A stretch of DNA of 64,000 nt from Macrostomum hystrix (taxonomy: Eukaryota > Platyhelminthes > Macrostomidae): NCBI GenBank assembly GCA_950097015.1, contig CATNEN010000035.1, forward strand, positions 629,501 through 693,500, written 5' to 3'. A program made the position numbers and the translations under genes. The first letter of the stretch is position 1, and each line of letters starts with the position of its first letter. This document shows positions 25,901-34,588 of this stretch, piece by piece. The notes beneath the pieces are model-generated. The model was not told where the DNA came from. It made no database searches and was given only the letters and a program-made list of their open reading frames with translations.

Positions 25901-28900
25901 CAATGTTCCTCCAGCTGACAATGTTCCTCCAGTTGACAATGATCCCCCAGTTGATGATGATCACCCAGTTTACCTTGATCCCCATTTTGATGATGACTCC
26001 CCAGTTGACGTTGATTTTTCAAACGCTGGGTTAGCCAAGATTCAAACTCAGGTTCCGCCATGTTTTAAACCCTGGTGGGCTATGATTCAAACTCTCGTTT
26101 TACCATGATTCAAACTCTAATTTAGCCATGATTCAAACTCTGGTTTAGCCATGATTCAGACGCTGTGATGATTTAAAGTCTGCTTTAGCCATGATTCAAA
26201 CTCTGTTTTAGCCATGATTTAAACTCTGGTGTAGCCATGATTCAAACTCTGGTTTCGCCTTGATTCAAACTCTGGTTTAGCCATGATTCAAACTCTGCTT
26301 TAGCCATGATTCAGACGCTGGTTTAGCCATGATTCAGACTCTGGTTTAGCAAGCATTTCATTTTTAGTATAGTGGATTTGTACATTCGCCTTTGTACCTG
26401 TACAAACTGTACCCTGTCAATACAGAAATTTCTGTATTGAATGCAGCAGCCAATCGCAAATGTAAGCGATAATCTCATTTAGCATTCAGCTTAAAAACGT
26501 GAAACATACGTGAAACATACAAAAGAAAAAATGTTACTTAGCACACTGACTGTTACTGAAAGTAGCAGGTGGCATCCATGAAGACAATTAATTTGCCAGC
26601 CGCACTGGGGACTCGAGCCGGGAATCCTAGCCTAACCTAGCCTAAGTGCCTACCAGCTGGCTATCCGACCGTTGATGTGAGGGCACAAAAATCTGCATAT
26701 TTATGTTTGAATCTCTCACTGCTAGCTAGCTAAGAAGTGTACATTTTAGTGCGTCTAGGCTAGCAATGAATAATTCAGCCAGCCAGGGTAAGCGGGACCC
26801 ACAAATACACACGATATGCACATTTAGCACTGGGCAATTCATTTGGCCGGCAGGAAAGGTCCACACGCACATTGATGCGCATGGATTTTTTAGCCTATGC
26901 AGAAAAGAGGGTAAGAGAGTAAATTGAACTTGGGCACTGCTGATGCAATCTAATGAAATGAACACTTTTAGCAAGCCAGAGCAGCCGAGCATGTTTGAAC
27001 TTGAATGAACTTTGCAAAAAATACAGTTTTCTGTCAATTTAACAGTCTTAATATAAACAGAATTCAACCAATTTTAAGCCACACCACCGGCTGAAAATTT
27101 CGAATCGAATTCAACAAATCCGGTTGAAAATGGTCCAGGCATTCAGCTTAAAACGTGAAACATACGGACAGACAGACAGACAGACAGACAGACATAGGCA
27201 GAAACATACACAGATTTAGGTATTAGACAAGATGGTTTGACCTTTGAAAAATCATGTTTTTCGAATATTTAATCCCTTTAGCAATAAAGTTAGGCTTAAT
27301 AAAAATACGTGTAAAATTGTCCCCATATTTGGCATCTTTTGGTGAAGAAATGGTGAAAATCGGTTGAGCCGTTCGGAAGAAAATCAATTACAACCAACCA
27401 ACCAACCAACCATTTCATTTTTAGTATAGTGGACTAGCTGCCTTCGCTACCCTCTGGGTAGCCTCCCTGTGAGTTCTTATCAGTTCGTTATCAAAACTGG
27501 CTCTGATGCAATCATAAAAATTGGCACTGGAGCCTCACTGTGCACAAGCTGGAAACAAGAATGCATTAGAAAAGCCTATTTAAAACTGTTTTTCGAATAT
27601 TTAATCCCCTTAGCAATGAAATTAAGCTTAGAAAAAAGACGTGTACCGATTCGGGCCCATTTGTGATCTTTTGGCGAAGGAATTGTGAAAATCGGTTGAG
27701 CCGTTCGGGAGCTAGTCGATTGCAAACAAGCAAGCAAGCAAGCAAGCAAGCAAGATTTTCATTTTTAGTATATTAGATTTACATAGCTGTAAATATCATC
27801 TGCAAATTAACATTTTGTTGACAGACTATGCCCGTCTTCTGCTACTGCTTGTCGGCCTGTTGCTTTCGCCATTTAATGAGGCCGCCTTCCCCATTGGCTA
27901 CACGGCCTCATCCCTGTTGGATCTGGTGGACGGATGGGCCGCACGGCGCTTCAACCAAGCCTCGAGTCTGGGCGCCTGGCTAGATGTCATCTGCGACAAC
28001 CTCGGCCGGGCCTGCCTCTGGCACTTCAGCGGCAGCCGGCTGGCGCCGCTGTTCACCTGCGTCGAATGGCTGGCCTTCGCAGCCAATCAGCGACGGGGCG
28101 CCGCTGCTGGCACTTGGAAACGGCGCGCCCAGCGACGAATGCCGGACTGGTTGGGGCGAGTGTTCGACAATGGATTCTACAATCCGCTGGGTGTCCTGGC
28201 CATGGCTGGCCTGTTCGGCCTGCCCATGGGCCAGTACCTGATGGCCAGGAGTCCGCTAGCCGATGTCAGCTGGCCTCCGGCCGTCTTGGCGATGTACGCA
28301 GCGATGGCTGTGATGCTCCTTGGCCGCATGATTGCATTGGTAGCCGAGGTGTGTTTTTTATTTGTTGACGCTTTGTAGTTTATTATACTAAAATTTGGGA
28401 TCCCAGTCTGAGGATCAGGGAAAATTTAAAATTCTAACTGAGGATCTGAGAAGATTCAAATTCCTAACTAAGGATCTGGGAAAATTGACAATCCCAACTA
28501 AGGATTTGGCTAGATTGACAATCCCAATTGAGGATCTGGCAAGAATGACAATCTCAACCGGGGGATCTGGGAGAATGAGCAATCCCAACTGAGAATCTGG
28601 CAATATTGACAATCCCAACTAAGAATCTGTCAAGATTGACAATCCCAACTGAGAATCTGACAAGATTGACAATCCCAACTAAGAATCTGTCAAGATTGAC
28701 AATCCCAACTAAGAATCTGTCAAGATTGACAATCCCAACTGAGAATCTGACAAGATTGACAATCCCAACTAAGAATCTGTCAAGATTGACAATCCCAACT
28801 GAGAATCTGGCAAGATTGACAATCCCAACTAAGAATCTGTCAAGATTGACAATCCCAACTGAGAATCTGACAAGATTGACAATCCCAACTAAGAATCTGT

Positions 28901-29362
28901 CAAGATTGACAATCCCAACTAAGAATCTGGCCAGATTGACAATCCCAACTAAGAATCTGGCCAGATTGACAATCCCAACTGAGAATCTGGCCAGATTGAC
29001 AATCCCAACTAAGAATCTGGCAAGATTGACAATCCCAACTGAGAATCTGGCCAGATTGACAATCCCAACTGAGAATCTGGCCAGATTGACAATCCCAACT
29101 AAGAATCTGGCAAGATTGACAATTCTAAGATCTAGATGGGTAGATTGCCTAAAATAGCAATTGTTTTAATTTTTGGCATTTGAACTCGGCTGTCACTACC
29201 CAATGCCTGCGTAATTCGGCCGATTTTTATATAGTGACGTGATCATCGACGTACGTTTCGATCATGATTCTTTAATAGACTAATTCGCATTAATTTCAGT
29301 TGTACTGCATCTGGTTCGTGGTTCAAGACCTGGTGGAAGAGGACCAACCGGATTCCCAGTGA
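13940..29362 (+). CDS. CDIPT-like: CDIPT-like CDP-alcohol phosphatidyltransferase (three exons)
   Basis: Membrane enzyme of the family that transfers a phosphatidyl group from CDP-diacylglycerol to an alcohol; phosphatidylinositol synthase is the closest named member I recognise. Exons: 13940-13997, 27825-28348, 29300-29362; phases match (1, 0) and donors are GTAAGT and GTGTGT. Total 214 aa, close to the roughly 213 aa usual for CDIPT. Residues 11-22 (NIFLFVPNIIDY) are the conserved N-terminus. The signature D-G-x2-A-R-x8-G-x3-D-x3-D is complete in exon 2 (DGWAAR...G...D...D), so the metal-binding acids are present. Several hydrophobic helices follow, and exon 3 adds LYCIWFVVQDL and an acidic end. 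The second half differs from classical CDIPT, so it may be a paralogous subfamily with unknown alcohol substrate. Intron 1 is 13.8 kb of minisatellites. A second intact copy of exon 3 lies at 34526-34588. Confidence 0.88.
14487..14588 (+). mobile_element. Element head preceding the 18-bp array
   Basis: About 100 bp starting ACTAGCAAGTTTTGCCCCCC (near 14490), containing TTCGGGGAGCAGAAATAC and ending just before the 18-bp array. It is repeated almost exactly at 23993-24090, again immediately before an 18-bp array. The ACTAGC opening is shared with the non-LTR-like fragments at 23650 and 27430. Confidence 0.6.
14589..19288. repeat. 18-bp minisatellite, main array
   Basis: About 4.7 kb of an 18-bp unit, CCCCCAGTTGACAATGAT, with variants such as GTTGATGATGATCCC, GTTAACAAAGATCCC and CGCCGGTTGACAATGAT. 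Higher-order duplications are visible: the segment near 15652 recurs at 17472 (shift about 1820 bp) and the segment near 16433 recurs at 18058 (about 1625 bp). Both strands stay open in several frames (PPVDND, STGGSL, VNWGII) because 18 is a multiple of three; I treat these as non-coding. It lies inside intron 1 of the CDIPT-like gene. Confidence 0.95.
19310..23058. repeat. 23-bp minisatellite array
   Basis: About 160 copies of a 23-bp unit, ATGATTCAAACTCTGGTTTA plus GCC, with variants (CAGACG, AAGATCTGG, TTAAGACTCTGG). A higher-order duplication is visible: the rare variant containing GGTTACGCC at 19681 recurs at 21017, and the surrounding order of variants repeats with a shift of about 1336 bp. 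It follows directly on the 18-bp array. No frame stays open. Confidence 0.95.
23425..23990 (+). mobile_element. Non-LTR-retrotransposon-like 3' fragments, copy 1
   Basis: Two tandem pieces. Each contains GAAAATCGGTTGAGCCGTTC near its 3' part and ends in a short microsatellite, (CAAC)n or (CAAG)n, then TTTCATTTTTAGTATA. The second piece starts with ACTAGCTGCC and a TTCGCTACCCTCTGGG hairpin. Ends of this kind are known from RTE-clade elements and their SINEs in invertebrates; no reverse transcriptase is present. A near-identical copy lies at 27225-27775. Confidence 0.6.
24091..25530. repeat. 18-bp minisatellite, second array
   Basis: Same unit as 14589-19288, introduced by the same 100-bp head. 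Internal duplication of about 290 bp is visible (24163-24451 against 24453-24741). It ends with the junction TTTTTCAAACGCTGGG also seen at 19300 and 26020, so array plus junction behaves as a repeated module. Confidence 0.93.
25531..26350. repeat. Short 23-bp / 18-bp / 23-bp array mosaic
   Basis: A brief 23-bp segment (25531-25603) switches abruptly at 25604 into about 390 bp of the 18-bp unit, then back into the 23-bp unit at about 26015-26350. The switch at 25604 lacks the usual junction and looks like an internal deletion or recombination between arrays. Confidence 0.85.
26417..26440. repeat. Perfect 24-bp palindrome
   Basis: Perfectly self-complementary sequence with half-site TCAATACAGAAA. 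Just upstream (26388-26410) is a second small palindromic cluster of TTTGTAC and GTACAAA. It sits in the CDIPT-like intron 1 immediately after a repeat array ends. Confidence 0.8.
27172..27204. repeat. (CAGA)n microsatellite
   Basis: Short tetranucleotide run after GAAACATACGGACAGACAG, probably the 3' tail of an old non-LTR fragment, next to the copy starting at 27225. Confidence 0.8.
27225..27775 (+). mobile_element. Non-LTR-retrotransposon-like 3' fragments, copy 2
   Basis: Almost identical over about 540 bp to 23445-23990, including the (CAAC)n and (CAAG)n tails and the open frame of 65 codons at 27469. The identity across two adjacent fragments shows that the pair was copied together, so this is a segmental duplication within intron 1 rather than two independent insertions. 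It ends about 50 bp before exon 2 of the CDIPT-like gene. Confidence 0.65.
28395..29125. repeat. 30-bp minisatellite, array 1 (plus orientation)
   Basis: About 24 copies of a 30-bp unit, GATTGACAATCCCAACT then GAGAATCTGGCAA. The first copies are diverged (TGAGGATCAGG, AAATTC) and later ones nearly identical, consistent with growth from the right side. It lies in intron 2 of the CDIPT-like gene. Open frames TIPTENLARL and LGLSILPDSQ are repeat artefacts. Three more arrays of this family lie at 33612, 39528 and, inverted, 42716. Confidence 0.95.
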
Positions 29363-31689
29363 TTTTTAACGCTACATTTATTTTGGATTTTATACCTGAT
29401 GAAGTTAATTTTTGTAGTTAATAGTTTGAAGTTTATGTGTACCAGAACTCTTAAAGTTAATTTGTATCATTTTAGGATATTCAATCACTTGTAAATTTTC
29501 TTCACCCAGTCCCGCTCAGAGAGTTAACCGTATTTATGAAGCATTGGGACGATTACTTACAAATATATTTTGTAACTAATATCAAGGATGAAAATTAGAC
29601 TAAATTATTTCTCATTTTCGGGGGAACTACCAAGGGCGATTCCTCCGCTGACAATTTTTGTGCTGCAGCCGAACGGAGCAACGCAAGCACACGAAACTCA
29701 AGAACACGGGCCAACATTTTGTTGCGCATCTTCTGAAACAAGAACCAAGTCGCCAGCTCTTAAGACCGTCGAGATATTCAATGGTTCTGGCCAAAAGTCA
29801 GATTTTTCCCATAAGCGCTGAAGGTGCATTTCATACGCACCTACACACGAATTAGCACTGCGCCTCAGCGCGGCCTTGCCAGTCCTTCAAAATTTATCAG
29901 CATGTCACCCGAATGTGCCTGCATCATCTCCGTCTTTGGTGGTCACCTATCTCTATCTAGGGACTGCTGGACCTTCAAGGTGGAAATAGGCCACTATGGA
30001 AACCCTGACGCAAATTTCTCCAATTTCACAGATCAAGCCTAAATATTAGGCGCAGCTCAACCAAAGGATACCATCGCCTGTGGCGCTGTTAGCATTCAGG
30101 CGCTGAAAACCCCCTTGGTATAAAAACGGGCGGCAAAATGGCTTGGTAGTCCTACTGTTAATGATGTCAAATCATAAAAAAAAATTATTTTTTTACGATT
30201 TTTTTTACGTCTGAGACAGAATAAACTAATTGCAAAAAAGTGATTTTCTGTTCGCACTTTTTTTAAGAAAACGTAACCGAAATCAAGGACTTCAATTATT
30301 TATATTTTTTCGCCAGCAGTAATCTCGACAAGTTAATAATTTAAGTGCATTCTTGCATTGAAACAAGACAAGGGATTAAACGAATGGGAAGGTAATTTAC
30401 TGGAATGCTAACATGCTCATATTAGAACAGACAGCTGAATAACACAAGCCAGAGCCTATCTAATAAGAGTTCTAGGTTAAAAACGGCATAGTAAAGTGTG
30501 ACAAAAAGTAGGCACTAAAATGAACTAATAAAAATAAATAAAACAAAAACAAACAGAAATTGACTAATTTGAAGGCAGAATGTACGACAAAGTCAAGCGT
30601 TATCTGTTAAATCGACATCCGCCTGTACATTTAAGTATGTGCCAAAGTACAGCCCAGTAAGATTCCGCAAAGTTGATTGAGCCACTTACTTTGAGTTTTA
30701 AGCGGAGAATTTAAGAATTGAATTTTAAATAACTTTTACAAACTTTAAAGTGGGTTACAGATTCTAAGACAATTCTGCCATTTTCTGAGAATTCGAAGCG
30801 GGTTGCGCTAGTGATTGTGTTTAATTTAGAAACTTTCTGAGAATTCGCTATCACTTATCACTATCAAGTGGGTTACGATAGTGATAGTGGATAATTCAGG
30901 AACTTTGGCAGTCATCAGGGAAGAAAAAAATCTAACTTTCGCAGTCGATGTGAAGTGGCTCAATAAGGAAAAATGTCTCAAAAAACTACTTACATTTTCT
31001 AACCAAGTAGTATGCAAAGGAAATAAAGTTTTTGCCAGCGATGGTAAAAATATAGAGATTAATGAGCACTTTGCAATGCTTGAAGCTAAAATATGGTGCT
31101 CGACGGTTGCTAAGGGCAATTAGGAAATCAGTAGAATCGTTTTGATTATCAGCAAAACTATATAATACTACAAGTATGTTTGATTATCCGACAGTTTCTG
31201 TCTAGACGCCGACAAGCGGTGCCCGGAGCCGAGAAGCTGAGCGGCAGATGACGTCACGCTCGGCTCCAGGCTGGCTTCATTGACTGAAGTTGAAGCAGAA
31301 ATTGTTTTTAAGATTCGATTAGCGACTTTTTAGAACTAGGAAATGCGGCACTGCATGATTAATTACCGGATGCTAGCGACTGTTCTGCTGGTGACCTCTT
31401 CTGAACTTTAGGCGGCAGTGCTGAAACTGCAATCAGTGTTTCAATCGATGTAAAATATGATAAAACTGAATAATTTCCCTAGCTTCTATAACTATAAGGA
31501 CAATAGGGATTGAGAATACTGGCCCAGAAATATCCCCTAAACAATCGCCACTTAAATCCACCATTGAAATCTTGATGAGTATATGTGCGTGATAGGAAGC
31601 TTTTAAGAGCTTTGTTGTCTTGCTAAGAATTGCTCTATAGGAATATTGTAAAGATCTTTGGGATTAACGTATCGATTTCTGCTACGAAT
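29363..31689. other. Noncoding spacer in copy A
   Basis: Follows the CDIPT-like stop. AATAAA hexamers occur at about 30527-30542, 1.2 kb downstream of the stop. A 17-bp imperfect hairpin (14 of 17 paired, loop 11) lies at 30849-30865 / 30877-30893. A GC-rich hairpin with a CRE-type TGACGTCA lies at 31225-31267. Open frames at 29588-30042 and 30881-31123 are shared with copy B but show frame differences (the 31.0-kb frame is broken in B), so I do not call them genes. Confidence 0.6.
31225..31267. promoter_or_regulatory. GC-rich hairpin with CRE-type TGACGTCA
   Basis: Perfect 9-bp arms GGAGCCGAG (31225-31233) and CTCGGCTCC (31259-31267) enclose TGACGTCA at 31249-31256, the palindromic CREB/ATF consensus. 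The block is conserved unchanged in copy B (36475-36517). It stands out as GC-rich within AT-rich DNA. Whether it binds anything is unknown. Confidence 0.4.
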
Positions 31690-32125
31690 GTATTGATCTC
31701 TGGGATAATTGTTTAGACTTCTGGGATTAACGATAGATCTCCTTGATTAACGATAGATCTCTGGGATTAACGATAGATCTCCAGGATTAACGATAGATCT
31801 CCAGGATTAACAATAAATCTCTGGGATTAACGATAGATCTCCTGGATTAACGATAGATCTCCAGGATTAACAATAATTCTCTGGGATTAACGATAGATCT
31901 CCAGGGTTAACAATAAATCTCTGGAATTAACGATAGATTCCTGGATTAACGATAGATCTCCAGGGTTAACAATAAATCTCTGGAATTAACGATAGATTCC
32001 TGGATTAACGATAGATCTCCTGGGTTAACGATAAATCTCTGGGATTACCGATAGATCTCCTGGGTTAACGATAGATCTCCTGGACTAACGATAGATCTCT
32101 GGATTAACGATAGATCTCTGGGATA
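31690..32125. repeat. About 21-bp minisatellite, copy A
   Basis: About 20 copies of CTGGGATTAACGATAGATCT plus C, with CCAGG and AACAATAAAT variants. The copy B counterpart is more than twice as long. Confidence 0.92.
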
Positions 32126-32139
32126 AACTTAACTGCGAC

Positions 32140-32145
32140 TTTATT
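32140..32145 (-). terminator. Candidate poly(A) signal, SLC38 copy A
   Basis: AATAAA on the minus strand, about 240 bases past the in-frame stop at 32383 that follows exon 8A. Confidence 0.4.
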
Positions 32146-32154
32146 AAGCAGTGC

Positions 32155-32300
32155 TTCAGTTCACCCAGCTGTAAAATGGATAGCAGCAATAGCTGAGTGC
32201 GGACATTCTGGTTGGAGTGGTGGCCTCCCCAGTCCACGGACTGAACAGCTGTACAAAGCCTTCAGCTGCGCCGCGCAATAGCTGCACCATTAGTATTTTC
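32155..32300 (+). mobile_element. SINE body fragment, copy A
   Basis: Contains TTCACCCAGCTGTAAAATGG, AGCAATAGCTG and CCCCAGTCCACGGACTGAAC in the same order as 7145-7312. It lies in what would be the SLC38 3' UTR. The copy B equivalent is at 38075-38220. Confidence 0.6.
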
Positions 32301-32444
32301 TGTTCCTTCTCTTTTTCCGTTGAAATAGAAGAATCCATCCCTCACCCTGACACCCTGAATATCCCAGATCCCCTATTAACAATCAGAATGAGTCTACCAC
32401 TGCCTTTAGAAAAAAATGATACCATAAAATGATCCCGCACGCAC

Positions 32445-33006
32445 CTGCTATAAACTTAATTGGGACCCGCGGCATCACGGGCCGATCTCCGGGCGCAGCG
32501 ATTTTCCATCCCCTGTGATCATCGCCAACCCGGCTATTCGGATGACGCAAAGGATCGCCGACCTGGAGGCCGACTTCGCCGTCCTCGCGCTTAGCCAACA
32601 CGGCGAAGCTGCTGACGCAAAGGGCGAGGAGGCCGATCAGAAGGATGGCCACCGCCATGGCGCGGCCGCTGGATTTGAACACGGACAATGAGAAGCTGGC
32701 CGGCAGGATGTAGCAGATGATGGAGCCGGTCAGGGCGCCAGTGATGCCGAGCACGAACTCAACTGCGGAAACAATGCGCCGCATGCTCAAGTTTAGAAAT
32801 CTTTTAAAAATCAACCTGGGATTCTGTGTCTGGGGATCTGGGAACTGAGACGCACCATTTGGCAGTAGGATGCCGCCAAGCAGAGTGCCGGCAACGATTG
32901 CCAGTGTAATGCCGCGGAATTGCGTATCCGGGATCACCCCGCTGACGCTGATGTCGCCGCTGGCGCCGCCTCCGCCGCTGATTGGCAGTTCAGAAAGACC
33001 AGTCTG
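32445..33006 (-). pseudogene. Duplicate SLC38A10-like exons 7 and 8 (copy A, distal)
   Basis: Exon 7A 33006-32856 and exon 8A 32762-32445 with intact acceptors, donors (GTGCGT) and phases. Over these exons the protein is identical to copy B; one synonymous change is visible (GAG/GAA in the KRED codons). For the transporter transcript from 45188 this is the more distant of two equivalent 3' ends. It could serve as an alternative last-exon pair, or be redundant. Nothing is broken, so 'pseudogene' only means unneeded duplicate; it may equally be the ancestral copy or an assembly artefact. Confidence 0.7.
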
Positions 33007-33033
33007 CTGCGAATGATTTTGAGATAACAAGAT

Positions 33034-33040
33034 TGAGCAG

Positions 33041-33087
<47 letters not shown>

Positions 33088-33155
33088 GGCAGACAGACAG
33101 GCAGAACAGACAGACAGGCAGAACAGACAGACAGACAGGCAGACAGACAGACAGA
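33034..33155. repeat. (CAGA)n microsatellite, copy A
   Basis: Tetranucleotide tract with CAGGCAGA interruptions just upstream of the exon 7A acceptor. It is shorter in copy B (38972-39066). Confidence 0.95.
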
Positions 33156-33611
33156 AAAAGTTACTCACGACTTGAGTCAATTATTATTTACCATATTTTA
33201 GACGACCAAACATAATTAGCAATCAATTAGACACTAGCGTATAGAGTTTTACAGCTAATACTACTGCTTATGGATAAACGTTAGTAGTAAGTTATACGAC
33301 TAGCTAGAAAATTTAAATAATAACTTATTGAATTTGTTTGAAAAAAAGCAAGACAAGTAAGAAGATGCGAACAATGGAAACTGTGTCAATTGAAAAAGAA
33401 TCAGTGTTAGTGGAAAAAGTAAAAAAGAACTATTAATTTGTAATAAAATAATTCTTTACCTGAGCTCAGACCGATGAAATTATTTTTGAAGCCTTAAATT
33501 GCAAATATCACGTTTCCAGAAGCTAATGAAAACTATCCTGAGTACATGCTCACTAGAAGAAATATTAAAAAGTGAGACAAGAAACTGAAGAGCGATAATC
33601 CTAAATTAGCA

Positions 33612-34345
33612 TCTGACAAGATTGACAATCCCAACTGAGGATCTGGCAATATTGACAATCCCAACTGAGGATCTGGCAATATTGACAATCCCAACTGAGA
33701 ATCTGGCAATATTGACAATCCCAACTGAGGATCTGGCAATATTGACAATCCCAACTGAGGATCTGGCAATATTGACAATCCCAACTGTGGATCTGGCAAG
33801 ATTGACAATCCCAACTGAGAATCTGGCAATATTGACAATCCCAACTGAGGATCTGGCAATATTGACAATCCCAACTGAGGATCTGGCAATATTGACAATC
33901 CCAACTGAGGATCTGGCAATATTGACAATCCCAACTGAGAATCTGGCAAGATTGACAATCCCAACTGAGAATCTGGCAAGATTGACAATCCCAACTGAGA
34001 ATCTGGCAATATTGACAATCCCAACTGAGAATCTGGCAATATTGACAATCCCAACTGAGAATCTGGCAATATTGACAATCCCAACTGAGGATCTGGCAAT
34101 ATTGACAATCCCAACTGAGAATCTGGCAATATTGACAATCCCAACTGAGAATCTGGCAAGATTGACAATCCCAACTGAGAATCTGGCAAGATTGACAATC
34201 CCAACTGAGGATCTGGCAATATTGACAATCCCAACTGAGGATCTGGCAATATTGACAATCCCAACTGAGAATCTGGCAAGATTGACAATCCCAACTGAGA
34301 ATCTGGCAAGATTGACAATCCCAACTGAGAATCTGTCAAGATTGA
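33612..34345. repeat. 30-bp minisatellite, array 2 (plus orientation)
   Basis: About 24 copies; mostly the CTGAGGATCTGGCAATATTG and CTGAGAATCTGGCAAGATTG variants. It joins duplication copies A and B, so it is the likely site of the unequal exchange, or of misassembly, that created the tandem pair. Confidence 0.95.
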
Positions 34346-34525
34346 CAATTCTAAGATCTAGATGGGTAGATTGCCTAAAATAGCAATTGTTTTAATTGTT
34401 GGCATTTGAACTCGGCTGTCACTACCTAATGCCTGCGTCATTCGGCCGATTTTTATATAGTGACGTGATCATCGACGTACGTTTCGATCATGATTCTTTA
34501 ATAGACTAATTCGCATTAATTTCAG

Positions 34526-34588
34526 TTGTACTGCATCTGGTTCGTGGTTCAAGACCTGGTGGAAGAGGACCAACCGGATTCCCAGTGA
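34526..34588 (+). pseudogene. Duplicate CDIPT-like exon 3 (copy B, distal)
   Basis: Same 63 bases as 29300-29362, with the same TTAATTTCAG acceptor and TGA stop. From exon 2 (donor 28349) this copy is 6.2 kb away, against 0.95 kb for the copy A exon. Splicing to either gives the same protein with a different 3' UTR. Confidence 0.75.

Larger units (their letters stand above)
29122..33611. repeat. Tandem segmental duplication, copy A
   Basis: From AATTCTAAGATCTAGATGGG at about 29122 to the next 30-bp array at 33612. It aligns throughout to 34349-39528 with very few substitutions. Length differences are mainly in minisatellites (the GATTAACGATAG array is about 440 bp here and 1140 bp in copy B) plus an 11-bp indel in the intron between the two SLC38 exons. 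It contains CDIPT-like exon 3 (29300-29362), a noncoding middle, and SLC38 exons 7-8 (33006-32445, minus). Confidence 0.93.

Noticed and set aside
24058-25939. 476- and 289-codon frames of the same type
   Set aside because: Same 18-bp minisatellite; they lie inside an intron of the CDIPT-like gene.
29588-30042. Small genes of 65-77 codons in the duplicated spacer (also at 34836-35290)
   Set aside because: Overlapping frames, no splice or start support, and present only because the segment is duplicated.
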